A stretch of DNA of 64,000 bases from SIG440 sp045645805 (GTDB lineage: Bacteria > Bacillota > Clostridia > Monoglobales > Monoglobaceae), in NCBI GenBank assembly GCA_045645805.1, contig JAZRJL010000013.1:1-64000 (forward strand), written 5' to 3'. The translations under genes were made by a program, and so were the position numbers. Position 1 is the first letter of the stretch. The number at the start of each line of letters is the position of its first letter. The notes under the pieces are model-generated. The model had not been told where the DNA came from and made no database searches. It saw only the letters and a list, made by a program, of their open reading frames with translations. This document shows positions 41,492 to 50,564 of this stretch, piece by piece.

Positions 41492-42403
41492 ATGGCAGAA
41501 ATTGCAGATTTTGAAGCAAAAAAGAAGCATATTATTAAAAAGAAAAAGCGTGCCAGGGCAAAAAGACGGCTGATAGTTTTTCTGTTTTTATTTGTTTGTG
41601 TTGGGATAATATTCACTGTCCTTAAAGCCCCTGTATTTAATGTAAAAGGCATAATGTGTGTGGGTCAGCAGGAGCTTTCTGAGGAAGAGATTATTAAAAT
41701 TGCCGGCGCAAAAACGGGTGTTAACATTTTTACTACCGGTGTAAAGATAATGAAACGAAACCTTGCTGAAAATCCGCTTATAGCTGAAAGCAATGTCCGG
41801 CGCATATTCCCCGACAAAATAAAAATCTGGGTGCGTGAGGCAAAGCCGGTGCTTATGGCGGAAATGGGCAGCAGTATTATTCTTGCTGATAAAAAAGGTC
41901 AGATTATAAAGACGATTGAAAAGGAGAGAATTCAGCAAAGTATATCCGCAGCAAAACTTGACGGCTTTGAGCCGGCATCAAATATTCCAGGTGAGTCAAT
42001 TTACAAAAAAGATGATGCCGTGCACAGTAAAATTTCCGAATGTGCAGAAATACTTGAAAGGCTTGGAATGCTTGAAAAAGTAACAAAAATTTCGGCAAGC
42101 GACCTTTCGGATATCAGAATTGATTATGAAGACAGATTAAATATTCTGCTTGGTGATTACGAGAATATGGATTATCGTTTGACATTTATAAAAAAGGTAA
42201 TTTCAGAAAATCTGTCCAAGTATGAAAAGGCAGTTCTTGATTACAGAGGGAAAAATCTTTATGTAGGTCCAAGCAGTGAAGAACAGCAGACAGCTGAGAG
42301 TGAACAGCCCGAAAATGAAGACGCCAATGCAGAAACTTCTGATGGCGAGCCACAACAAACAAAAGAGCAAAAAACGGAAGAAGAAACTCCGATACAAAAC
42401 TAA
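41492..42403 (+). CDS. divIB: Cell division protein FtsQ/DivIB
   Basis: The 303-aa bitopic protein has a very basic cytoplasmic N-terminus (KKKRARAKRRL), one transmembrane helix, a POTRA domain beginning FNVKGIMCVGQQELSEEEI, a beta domain and a C-terminal Glu/Gln-rich tail of about 45 residues, probably disordered. It bridges FtsL and the divisome outside the membrane. Confidence 0.9.
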   Translation: MAEIADFEAKKKHIIKKKKRARAKRRLIVFLFLFVCVGIIFTVLKAPVFNVKGIMCVGQQELSEEEIIKIAGAKTGVNIFTTGVKIMKRNLAENPLIAESNVRRIFPDKIKIWVREAKPVLMAEMGSSIILADKKGQIIKTIEKERIQQSISAAKLDGFEPASNIPGESIYKKDDAVHSKISECAEILERLGMLEKVTKISASDLSDIRIDYEDRLNILLGDYENMDYRLTFIKKVISENLSKYEKAVLDYRGKNLYVGPSSEEQQTAESEQPENEDANAETSDGEPQQTKEQKTEEETPIQN

Positions 42404-42433
42404 TAGAAGATAATAAGACAGAGGGAAACAAAA

Positions 42434-43183
42434 ATGAGTCTTGAAAAGAAACAAAAATTTCAGATATCAATATCCATAGTGGTATTAATCCTTGTATTTG
42501 CCGTAACCTGGCAGATAAAGGGTGTACGTAAGACAAATGCTGTTCAGGGACAGATATCAAACCGTATTGAAACCCTGCAGCAGGATTATAAAACCGAGCT
42601 TGAAAAAAACGAAAAGCTTTTGCAACAGATTATTGAGCTTCAAAACGACTTGACAAAATATCGTGAGCAGGTTGCTCAAAGCGGCGGTGCAGCAAAAATT
42701 CTTAAAGAGGAGCTTACCCGGGCTGAAACATATGCCGGTCTTACCGATGTAACGGGAAACGGAATAATTGTAACAATGAAGGATGGCGGAAACCAAGGTG
42801 TGGACGGGATAATATATAATGATGGCTACGGAATTGTTCACGACACCTATTTGCTTACAATAATAAATGAGCTGCGTGCTGCCGGAGCCGAGGCTCTTTC
42901 TATAAATGGTGAAAGAATTCTTGCTACAAGCGAAATAAGATGTGTAGGACCCACGGTAAGCGTAAACAACACAAAGCAGGCGGCACCCTTTGAAATAAGA
43001 GCAATTGGTAACCCGGATACTCTTGAAAATGCATTACGTATGCCGGGGGGCGCTATTGAGGGCGCATCGTTTTACGGCGTAGAAGTAAGTATAAAAAAGA
43101 GCAATAAGCTTCTTATAAAAAAATATACCGGTGCAAGTACTTTCAAATATGCACAGACGGTTGAGCCGGAGGTGACTGAGTAA
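42434..43183 (+). CDS. DUF881-family protein (YlxW/YlxX-like)
   Basis: The 249-aa protein has one N-terminal transmembrane helix, a coiled coil (about residues 45-95), and the DUF881 core (GLTDVTGNGIIVTMKDGG, then NDGYGIVHDTYLLTIINELR, AEALSINGERI). In Bacillus two such genes, ylxW and ylxX, lie between divIB and sbp; here there is only one. Function is unknown. It would face the outside at the septum. Confidence 0.88.
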   Translation: MSLEKKQKFQISISIVVLILVFAVTWQIKGVRKTNAVQGQISNRIETLQQDYKTELEKNEKLLQQIIELQNDLTKYREQVAQSGGAAKILKEELTRAETYAGLTDVTGNGIIVTMKDGGNQGVDGIIYNDGYGIVHDTYLLTIINELRAAGAEALSINGERILATSEIRCVGPTVSVNNTKQAAPFEIRAIGNPDTLENALRMPGGAIEGASFYGVEVSIKKSNKLLIKKYTGASTFKYAQTVEPEVTE

Positions 43184-43689
43184 TGCTGTATCTTATAATT
43201 GCAGTTCTTGCAGGGATTTTGCTTGGACTTTTGATTCCTTACAATCTCAGCTCGTCAATGGTTTCATATGTGGCTGTTGCAATTATTGCGGCACTTGATT
43301 CGGTGTTTGGCGGACTTATGGCAAACTTTAATAAAAGGTTTAATATAAACGTATTTCTCATAGGCCTTATATCAAATGCGGTGCTGGGTATATTCCTTAC
43401 ATTTATAGGTAATGTTTTGGGTATCAGTCTGTCTTTTGCGGTAATAATTGTTTTTGGTGTAAGAATGTTTAACAACATGGCGGCAATAAGACGGTTGACT
43501 CTTGATAAGTATTTTGAAAAGCGTGCAAGAGACCGTGAACGTGAAAGACGGCTGCGGCTTGAAGCGGCACGTAATGCGGATGATACCGAAGTTAATGAAA
43601 ATGAGGATGAATCCATTGAAAAAAATGATAGCATAGCTGAAAATAAAGAAGAAAAAGTTGAAGATTATGAAGAAAATCTCGAAAAATAG
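43183..43689 (+). CDS. sbp: Small basic protein family, DUF1290 (Sbp), with acidic tail
   Basis: The 168-aa protein has three to four transmembrane helices (about residues 1-105) of the DUF1290 family, including IIAALDSVFGGLMANFNKRF and GVRMFNNMAAIRR. It overlaps the previous gene by one base. Family members are near 115-120 aa; this one adds about 50 charged residues, first Arg-rich and then Glu/Asp-rich, which look disordered. Confidence 0.87.
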   Translation: MLYLIIAVLAGILLGLLIPYNLSSSMVSYVAVAIIAALDSVFGGLMANFNKRFNINVFLIGLISNAVLGIFLTFIGNVLGISLSFAVIIVFGVRMFNNMAAIRRLTLDKYFEKRARDRERERRLRLEAARNADDTEVNENEDESIEKNDSIAENKEEKVEDYEENLEK

Positions 43690-43752
43690 TTGTATTTGTA
43701 TGACGAAAGTTGAAATTTTATAACAAAAACGGAATAAATTTTAAAAATTGTA

Positions 43753-43781
43753 TTTACAAAAAAAAAATTCAGTGGTATACT
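43753..43781 (+). promoter_or_regulatory. Promoter of ftsZ
   Basis: TTTACA (43753-43758), a 17-bp spacer and TATACT (43776-43781). It gives ftsZ expression independent of the upstream cluster. Confidence 0.85.
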
Positions 43782-43829
43782 ATTGATATATGTATACAAT
43801 TGCGAAAGATATAGTTAGGAGGAATTATT

Positions 43830-44996
43830 TTGTTTGAGTTTGATACTGAAACCACAAGCCCGGCTAAAATAAAAGTTGTCGGTGTAGGCGGCGGCGGCAA
43901 CAATGCAGTTAACAGAATGATTGACGCAGAAGTAAAATGCGTTGAATTTATAGCAGTTAATACGGACAAGCAGGATTTGTCACTTTCAAAGGCGACACAA
44001 AAAATTCAGATTGGTGCAAAGCTTACCAAGGGTCTTGGCGCAGGTGCTGTGCCTGAGGTTGGTGCAAAAGCAGCTGAAGAAAGCCGTGACGAAATTGCAC
44101 TTGCAATTCAGGACGCAGATATGGTATTTGTTACTGCCGGTATGGGCGGCGGTACAGGTACGGGTGCTGCTCCAATCGTTGCAGAGATTGCAAAAGAGAT
44201 GGGTATTCTTACTGTTGGCATTGTTACAAAGCCCTTCTGGTTTGAAGGTGCAATGCGTGCAAAGAATTCAGGTATAGGTATTGAAAACCTTAAGGGTGCT
44301 GTTGATACATTGGTTGTTATCCCCAATGACAAGCTTCTTGCCATTGCTGAAAACAAAACACCCCTTACCGAGTCCTTCAAAATGGCTGATGACGTTTTGA
44401 GACAGGGTGTTCAGGGTATTTCGGACCTTATTTCAAGACCCGGTCTTATCAGTCTTGACTTTGCAGACGTAAAGACCATTATGAAAAACACAGGCTATGC
44501 GCATATGGGTATTGGCAAGGCAACAGGTGAAAACCGTGCTCATGATGCTGCAACAAAGGCTATCAACAGTCCTTTGCTTGAAACCACCATTACCGGTGCA
44601 AAGGGTGTTATACTTAATGTTACCGGCGGTAGTGATTTGGGTATTCTTGAAATTCAGACAGCTTCTGAAATCATAACCGAGGCAGCTGACAAGGATGCAA
44701 ACATCATTATCGGTGCAATTATCGACGAAAGTTTGGGTGACGAGCTTCAGGTTACTGTGATTGCAACAGGATTTGAGGGCAAAAACAGTCCCCGCATCGA
44801 CAAACCATCAATTTTTGGTGCAAACGAAGGTAAGGGAATTTTTGCCGCAATGCGTGAAGAAATGGACGAAAAAAAAACTGAGGACACCGCTTCGATAGTT
44901 GAAAAGCCTGTTGACAAAAAGACTGATTTTTACAACAAAGTGAGCGAGGATGACGGTATTGATGTTCCGATTTTTCTCAGAAAAAATCAGGATTAG
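43830..44996 (+). CDS. ftsZ: Cell division protein FtsZ
   Basis: The 388-aa tubulin homologue has VGVGGGGNNAVNRMI, the signature GGGTGTGAAP and the T7 loop region (SLDFADVKTIM). The C-terminal conserved peptide DDGIDVPIFLRKNQ, which binds FtsA, SepF and others, is present. It starts at TTG (43830) after TAGGAGG. No ftsA lies before it in this window. Confidence 0.98.
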   Translation: MFEFDTETTSPAKIKVVGVGGGGNNAVNRMIDAEVKCVEFIAVNTDKQDLSLSKATQKIQIGAKLTKGLGAGAVPEVGAKAAEESRDEIALAIQDADMVFVTAGMGGGTGTGAAPIVAEIAKEMGILTVGIVTKPFWFEGAMRAKNSGIGIENLKGAVDTLVVIPNDKLLAIAENKTPLTESFKMADDVLRQGVQGISDLISRPGLISLDFADVKTIMKNTGYAHMGIGKATGENRAHDAATKAINSPLLETTITGAKGVILNVTGGSDLGILEIQTASEIITEAADKDANIIIGAIIDESLGDELQVTVIATGFEGKNSPRIDKPSIFGANEGKGIFAAMREEMDEKKTEDTASIVEKPVDKKTDFYNKVSEDDGIDVPIFLRKNQD

Positions 44997-45026
44997 CTTT
45001 TAAATATTTATTATTTAAGAAAACTC

Positions 45027-45055
45027 TTGAAAATTATTTCAGTTTGTGGTAAGAT
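45027..45055 (+). promoter_or_regulatory. Promoter of secG
   Basis: TTGAAA (45027-45032), 17 bp, TAAGAT (45050-45055). Confidence 0.75.
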
Positions 45056-45122
45056 TGATACATTGTTGTAAAAATATAGCCCGAGTGGTTATATATGCAT
45101 ATGATTTAGGAGGAAAAACGAA

Positions 45123-45449
45123 ATGCAGACAGCTTTAATTATTATTCATGTTATTATTTCTATTGTACTTATTGCGGTTGTTTTGATGCAGCACGGTAAA
45201 CAGCAGGGACTGTCAGGTGCCATCGCAGGCGGTGCTGAAACATTTTTTGGCAAAAACAAGGGCAGAACAATTGATGCAGCTCTTAAAAAGGTTACAGCGG
45301 TTGTTGCAATCTTGTTTGTAATCAGCTCACTTGGTCTTGCTGCTTATTCTGTTAATAAGAACAAGGCTGAGGCAGAAGCACTCAACCAGCAGGTTGAAAG
45401 TCAGGTTGAAGTTAATGACGATGCAGAAGCTGAAGGTTCAGCTGAATAA
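45123..45449 (+). CDS. secG: Preprotein translocase subunit SecG
   Basis: The 108-aa protein has two transmembrane helices (about residues 2-22 and 58-78) joined by the conserved loop LMQHGKQQGLSGAIAGGAE. It belongs to the SecYEG channel. The C-terminal Glu/Asp-rich tail of about 25 residues is longer than usual. GGAGG precedes the ATG. Confidence 0.93.
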   Translation: MQTALIIIHVIISIVLIAVVLMQHGKQQGLSGAIAGGAETFFGKNKGRTIDAALKKVTAVVAILFVISSLGLAAYSVNKNKAEAEALNQQVESQVEVNDDAEAEGSAE

Positions 45450-45464
45450 TTTAAAACAAATTAC

Positions 45465-45489
45465 CCGCCCCGAAAATCGGGGCGGTTTT
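45465..45489 (+). terminator. Terminator of secG
   Basis: A 9-bp GC-rich stem (45465-45473 with 45477-45485), three-A loop, followed by TTTTG. Confidence 0.9.
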
Positions 45490-45605
45490 GTGATTTGAGT
45501 TAATCTCTAAGGCACTATTAAGCCATTTTATATATTATAAAAAAGTTTAATAATAAATAATTAAAAACAAACAGGGACAAAATACAAAAAAGGAGGGCGG
45601 AATAT

Positions 45606-47660
45606 ATGACATTTATTGATATTTTAAGTGAATACCACATTATGCCGCAGTTTCCGCCCAATGTATTAAGATGGCTTGAAACTGCACCAACTACTGTTGA
45701 AAAGCAGGATTTAAAAGGTCGAAGCGATTTAACCGACAAGCTTATTATCACTATTGACGGTGACGATGCCAAGGATTTTGATGACGCAGTTTCTCTTGAT
45801 ATTCTTGAAAACGGAAACTATCTTCTTGGGGTTCACATTGCGGATGTAACTCATTATGTAACCGAAAATTCTCCCGTTGACAGGGCGGCATTTTCGCGTG
45901 GTACAAGTGTGTATCTGATTGATACGGTTATACCAATGCTTCCTTTTGAGCTTTCAAACGACCTGTGCAGCCTAAAACCAGATGAAATAAGACTTACGGT
46001 TTCGGTGTTTATGGAAATTTCTCAAAAGGGTAAGATTGAAGATTACCGGATTTGCGAAAGCTTTATTAAATCCCGTGAACGTATGACATACCACAATGTT
46101 ACAAAGATACTCCAGGGTGACGAAAGTCTTTGCCAAATGTATTCGCATCTTACTGCAATGCTTAAAAATATGGAAAAGCTTGCAAAGCTTCTTAATAAAA
46201 AACGGGTTGCAAACGGGTCAATTGAGTTTGAAACTCACGAATCTAAAATAACTCTTGATGCCAAAGGCGTGCCCGTAAAGGTTGAGAAGTATCCCATAAC
46301 CGTATCAAACGGCATAATTGAAGAATTTATGCTTGCAGCAAATGTAACTGTCGCAAAGCACTTTGCGGCAAAGGGTTTACCTTGTGTTTATCGTGTCCAC
46401 GAAGAACCGGATTTTGACAGAGTAGAAAGACTTGCCAAAGTGTTACCTCAGCTTGGTGTTGATTTCAGCTTCAAGCCTGATATGCAGCCAAAGGACTTTC
46501 AAAAGATATTGAATTCCGTGACGAGCTTCGACACGTGCGGTATCGTGAACTATCTCGTGCTTCGCACCATGAGCCGTGCAAGATACAGCGAGAAGAATCT
46601 TGGACACTTTGGGTTAAGCTTTTCGGATTACTGTCATTTTACATCACCCATAAGACGTTATCCCGACCTTGCGGTTCATCGTATTCTTAAAGAAAGTCTT
46701 AAGGAAGAGATGTCAGAAAAAAGACTAATGCAATTTAAAGAATTTGTTGTATCGGCAGCTGTTAATTCGTCAATGACCGAAGGCTATGCCGCAGATGCTG
46801 AACTTCGTTGGAAAGATATAAAAAAGGCAGAATATATGTCAATGCACATAGGCGAGAAATTTGCTGCTTCAATAACCCACGTTACAGCATCAGGGTTTTT
46901 TGCCGAGCTTGAAAATACGGTTGAGGGTTTTGTGGCGGCACGGACAATGGAAGATGATGTGTATATGATGAATGAAAACGGCTTGTCCCTTGAGGGTATG
47001 CGTACAAAACGCAGATTTTCTGTTGGTGACAGGGTGGAAATAAAGGTAATTTCGGCTGATTCGGCAGAGGGTAAAATAGATTTTGAGGTGGTTGGTACAA
47101 GAACACCGAAATTTCAGACAAGAAATACAAAAAGAGGAAGAGAAAAAGGAAAAAAGGTTTTAAACCGCAACGAAAAAAGGGTCTTAAAAGAGTTTAAAGA
47201 GCAATACCGTCAACAACGCAGAGAGAAGAATGATATAAAAGGAAGGCTTGATTCGGAAAAATATATTTTTGAAAATGCTGTGGTGTATGAAATTTTTGAA
47301 ATTTTGCGAAAAGCAATAAAGCTAAAAAAAGATGAGGAACGGTTTGTAGGAGTGACACTTAAAGACCTTGCGGCGGCAATTTCGCAGCCGGTTTATCGTA
47401 AATTTGCTTATGAAACCGATGAGATAAGCACAAAAAATATGATAGTCTCAGCAACGGTAAATGTCAAAAATACACTTGCAGTTCTTTGCGACAGCTTTGG
47501 CGTTGAGCTTGACGAAAAGGAAATTAAGCTTGCTGTCGAATATGTAAGCGGGGCACTCAGGCATCTTGAATTTTGTATGAAAAATCCGGATATTAATTTT
47601 TCAAAGCGTGAGCGTGAATATGATAATATTATGAAGAAGTTGAACGAAAGACGAGGATAG
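45606..47660 (+). CDS. rnr: Ribonuclease R-type exoribonuclease (RNB family), atypical domain layout
   Basis: The 684-aa protein starts directly at the RNB catalytic domain (IDGDDAKDFDDAVSL near residue 47, the active-site aspartates; later LGHFGLSFSDYCHFTSPIRR). An S1 domain follows (about residues 415-500). The N-terminal helix-turn-helix and cold-shock domains of ordinary RNase R are absent; the secG terminator is only 120 bp upstream, so they are not hidden. After S1 there is a basic stretch and a C-terminal region of about 150 residues that I do not recognise. GGAGGG precedes the ATG. Confidence 0.9.
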   Translation: MTFIDILSEYHIMPQFPPNVLRWLETAPTTVEKQDLKGRSDLTDKLIITIDGDDAKDFDDAVSLDILENGNYLLGVHIADVTHYVTENSPVDRAAFSRGTSVYLIDTVIPMLPFELSNDLCSLKPDEIRLTVSVFMEISQKGKIEDYRICESFIKSRERMTYHNVTKILQGDESLCQMYSHLTAMLKNMEKLAKLLNKKRVANGSIEFETHESKITLDAKGVPVKVEKYPITVSNGIIEEFMLAANVTVAKHFAAKGLPCVYRVHEEPDFDRVERLAKVLPQLGVDFSFKPDMQPKDFQKILNSVTSFDTCGIVNYLVLRTMSRARYSEKNLGHFGLSFSDYCHFTSPIRRYPDLAVHRILKESLKEEMSEKRLMQFKEFVVSAAVNSSMTEGYAADAELRWKDIKKAEYMSMHIGEKFAASITHVTASGFFAELENTVEGFVAARTMEDDVYMMNENGLSLEGMRTKRRFSVGDRVEIKVISADSAEGKIDFEVVGTRTPKFQTRNTKRGREKGKKVLNRNEKRVLKEFKEQYRQQRREKNDIKGRLDSEKYIFENAVVYEIFEILRKAIKLKKDEERFVGVTLKDLAAAISQPVYRKFAYETDEISTKNMIVSATVNVKNTLAVLCDSFGVELDEKEIKLAVEYVSGALRHLEFCMKNPDINFSKREREYDNIMKKLNERRG

Positions 47661-47663
47661 ATT

Positions 47664-48395
47664 ATGAAAACAGTACTCATAACCGGTGCTTCCCGTGGTA
47701 TAGGCAGAGCAACTGCTTTGAAATTTGCTGAAAACGGCTTTGCTGTTGCAGTAAATTTCAATAGCAGGAAAGAAGAAGCAGAGTCGCTTTGCAGGCAGAT
47801 TGTTGAAAAAGGCGGTGTTGCTGCACCATTTTGTGCCGATGTAGCTGATGAATCGGCGGTAGGCAAAATGCTTGAAGAAATAAATGAAGTATTTGGTGAA
47901 ATAGATGTTCTTGTAAACAATGCAGGGGTTGCGTTGCCGCAGGGACTTTTTACCGATTTCGATGATTCGGCGGCAAAAAGAGTTTTTGATGTAAATGTAT
48001 TTGGAATGATGAATTGCTGTCGACAGATAGTCCCTCATTTTGTAAGTAAAAAGAACGGTAAAATAATTAACATTTCCTCTTTGTGGGGTGTTGTAGGAGG
48101 TTCATGTGAGGTTATATATTCTGCAAGCAAGGCAGCGGTGATTGGCTTTACAAAGGCTCTTGCCAAAGAACTTGCCCCGTCGGGCATAAATGTAAATTGC
48201 GTAGCACCGGGACTTATTGAAACGGATATGAACAAACATTTAACACCCGAGGATAAGGCTGACTTTGCCGATGGTATTGCCCTTGGCAGATGTGGCAGGG
48301 CGGAGGAGGTTGCGGATACCGTGTATTTTCTTGCAACGGAAAACTCTTCATACATAACTGGCCAGACAATTCTGGTTGACGGCGGCACCGTGTAA
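47664..48395 (+). CDS. SDR-family oxidoreductase (FabG-like)
   Basis: The 243-aa classical short-chain dehydrogenase has the NADP-binding TGASRGIG, NNAGVA, the catalytic Ser-Tyr-Lys (NISSLWG, YSASKAA) and VAPGLIETDM. It is close to 3-oxoacyl-ACP reductase in form, but no fatty acid gene is nearby; it lies 3 bp after rnr. In many Firmicutes smpB follows rnr; here this SDR does. Substrate unknown. Confidence 0.9.
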   Translation: MKTVLITGASRGIGRATALKFAENGFAVAVNFNSRKEEAESLCRQIVEKGGVAAPFCADVADESAVGKMLEEINEVFGEIDVLVNNAGVALPQGLFTDFDDSAAKRVFDVNVFGMMNCCRQIVPHFVSKKNGKIINISSLWGVVGGSCEVIYSASKAAVIGFTKALAKELAPSGINVNCVAPGLIETDMNKHLTPEDKADFADGIALGRCGRAEEVADTVYFLATENSSYITGQTILVDGGTV

Positions 48396-48444
48396 CAGAA
48401 TATAAAAATGGTTGTTGTGTTTGAAACGATAAATAATTGAGATG

Positions 48445-48472
48445 TAGGGGCGGATGTAGGCATCCGCCCCTA
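48445..48472. repeat. Intergenic palindrome between convergent genes
   Basis: A perfect 12-bp stem TAGGGGCGGATG (48445-48456) / CATCCGCCCCTA (48461-48472) with loop TAGG. It is GC-rich against an AT-rich background and lies between the SDR and the minus-strand deacetylase. It resembles dispersed GGGGCGGATG palindromes that I recall from Firmicutes genomes, and may also act as a bidirectional terminator. Confidence 0.6.
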
Positions 48473-48492
48473 TAATATGGTGTAAACAATTT

Positions 48493-49416
48493 TTATTTCA
48501 ATAGGCTTTCAGCAGATTTTTTTGGAGTTCTCAGATACCGCTTCATCATATAAAGACATTCGGGGTCACGACTTATATGATTCATTCCGCTTTCGCAGGA
48601 AAGGGATGCCTTGAAGCCCATTTCTTTTATTATATCAAACGAAGCATTGCTTACGCTGCCAAAGGGATAAGTAAATGTGGTTGGTACATATCCCGTGTTG
48701 GTTTTAAAGGAATCCTGCAGCTTTCCCAAGTCAGAAAGCAGCAAGGCACGATAATCGATGTCGGATTCGCCTCGCTTCTTCTTTGTGCCGTTTCTGCCCT
48801 TGTCGGTTGTGTGGAGATTGTATGAGTGGTTTTGAAATTCAACAAGACCTGATTTCATCATTTCGTTTACATTGTCCCAGGTGATGTGTGAATAGCTTGG
48901 GTTTTCATCAGGTGTTTTGGTGTAAAGGTCGGTATAGTAACCAATTAATGACACAACTGCTTTGGCATCATATTTTTCAAGCAGCGGATACGCATATAAA
49001 AAGTTGTTTGAATATCCGTCATCAAAGGTAAGTACAACAGGCTTTTCAGGCAAAGCTTTTCCATTATGAACATAGTCAATTAAATCCTGCATAACAACAG
49101 TTGTATAATTGTTTTCCTTTAAATATTTCAAATCCTTTTCAAAGGCAGATTCTGTAATTATGTAGTTTCCACCGGTATTGGTGCTTCTTAAGATACTGTG
49201 ATACATCAGGATGGGAACATCAATTTTTTGTTCCTTTGCGGCAGCCAGAACATCATCTTTGTCTGCATCTGCAATTGGCTTGTCTAAAAAACTCTCAGCT
49301 GTCGTAACTGTGGCTTCAGACTGAGGTGAGTACAGACGTATTACACCAATACTTGCAAGAACAATTGCAAAAACTGCAAAATAGTAAATTAATGTTTTCA
49401 TTTTAATAACGTACAT
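48493..49416 (-). CDS. Polysaccharide deacetylase (NodB domain), membrane-anchored
   Basis: The 307-aa protein has an N-terminal transmembrane anchor (LIYYFAVFAIVLASIGVI) and a NodB deacetylase domain: MYHSIL, VLTFDDGYSNNF (catalytic Asp and metal ligand), FQNHSYNLHT (His ligands), TFTYPFGSVS. It would act on an extracellular glycan such as peptidoglycan. ATG at 49416 is chosen as just upstream of the anchor, after AAAGGG. It begins 16 bp after the M23 peptidase gene, so two wall-modifying enzymes are made together. Confidence 0.88.
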   Translation of the reverse strand: MYVIKMKTLIYYFAVFAIVLASIGVIRLYSPQSEATVTTAESFLDKPIADADKDDVLAAAKEQKIDVPILMYHSILRSTNTGGNYIITESAFEKDLKYLKENNYTTVVMQDLIDYVHNGKALPEKPVVLTFDDGYSNNFLYAYPLLEKYDAKAVVSLIGYYTDLYTKTPDENPSYSHITWDNVNEMMKSGLVEFQNHSYNLHTTDKGRNGTKKKRGESDIDYRALLLSDLGKLQDSFKTNTGYVPTTFTYPFGSVSNASFDIIKEMGFKASLSCESGMNHISRDPECLYMMKRYLRTPKKSAESLLK

Positions 49417-49432
49417 AATTTCAACCCTTTCG

Positions 49433-50509
49433 TCATTCCATATTTTCAACAGATTTTTCAAAGAAATCAAATTCCCGTCGGTATTCCTCCGTAAGCTCAT
49501 CCTTGACCACCGCAGAAGTATTTTTGCTTAAGAACTTTGCAATTTCATAACAGTCAATCCATATTTCACCGTTACCGTCTTTTTGGGACTCGTCAAAAAT
49601 CAGCTGGATTCCCATATGCAAATGAGGTGTATCAATGTTATTAACATTTTCCTTGCTGCTGTAACCTGTCATTCCCAGATATCCTATTACGTCACCTGCC
49701 TTTACTGTATGACCAACAGACAAATCCTTTGGATAAGGATGGTTTTTGCGTAGGTGTGCGTAATAATAGTATCTTTTTTTGTCAAAACTGCGTATTCCTA
49801 TACGCCAACCACCATATTGATTCCAGCCAATGGCTTCGACCGTGCCGCTTTCTATTGCAATTATTGGTGTTCCCACACTTCCCATCATATCATGTCCAAG
49901 ATGCTTGCGTTTGTAACCATAAGACCGTGAATTGCCGAAGTCGTCGTAATGGGAGTAGCCGTAGCCTTTTGCAATGGGTGAAAATGCTTTAAGACCGTAT
50001 TTTTTTTCATAGATGGTTTCCTTATTTTCATTTACAGTCTGTATTTCATACTCTCCTACAAATTCGCCAAGGACAGCAGTATATGCCTGATGGTAATACG
50101 GATAATATTTCATATCTCTGGTTATATCTTCTAATGCTTCTCCGTTTTTTAAACGGTTTGTAAGGGTGTTTAAATCGCTTTCGCGGAATTTTGAAAAATC
50201 ACCACCATATTTTGAGCCAAGAATTGCCAGAAGTTCAATCCAGTTAAGTTTAATATCTGAGCTTTGACTTTCAATATCAAGCTTCATTGTTTTTTGAAGT
50301 GCTGTTGACGTTACTTTAAAGTCCACCCATTTAATAAAATCTTTTTTTGTAGTATGGGCGGCTTCTGATAAAACAGGTCTTGCCTGCTCGGTTATATTTT
50401 TTGATTTTTGTGAATCAGCATATAAAAAAACCATGATAAAGGAGGAAGTAATAATAATTATCAGGGATAAAACCGCTGCAAGTCGGCTTAGCTTAAATGA
50501 TATAAACAT
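49433..50509 (-). CDS. M23-family metallopeptidase (LytM-type), membrane-anchored
   Basis: The 358-aa protein has an N-terminal transmembrane helix, a helical region of about 170 residues and a C-terminal LytM-like domain with KHLGHDMMGSVGTPI (Zn ligands His and Asp), then THAHLR-type segment YYYAHLRKNHP, and HLHMG. It is likely to cut peptidoglycan cross-links outside the membrane. The ATG at 50509 is selected for the GGGGGA site; the frame is open further upstream. This fits cell separation or sporulation engulfment, which is inference. Confidence 0.87.
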   Translation of the reverse strand: MFISFKLSRLAAVLSLIIIITSSFIMVFLYADSQKSKNITEQARPVLSEAAHTTKKDFIKWVDFKVTSTALQKTMKLDIESQSSDIKLNWIELLAILGSKYGGDFSKFRESDLNTLTNRLKNGEALEDITRDMKYYPYYHQAYTAVLGEFVGEYEIQTVNENKETIYEKKYGLKAFSPIAKGYGYSHYDDFGNSRSYGYKRKHLGHDMMGSVGTPIIAIESGTVEAIGWNQYGGWRIGIRSFDKKRYYYYAHLRKNHPYPKDLSVGHTVKAGDVIGYLGMTGYSSKENVNNIDTPHLHMGIQLIFDESQKDGNGEIWIDCYEIAKFLSKNTSAVVKDELTEEYRREFDFFEKSVENME

Positions 50510-50564
50510 AAAAATCCCCCTTCCGTACAGTTTATGGAAAGGGGATTGGAAATATGATACAAAA

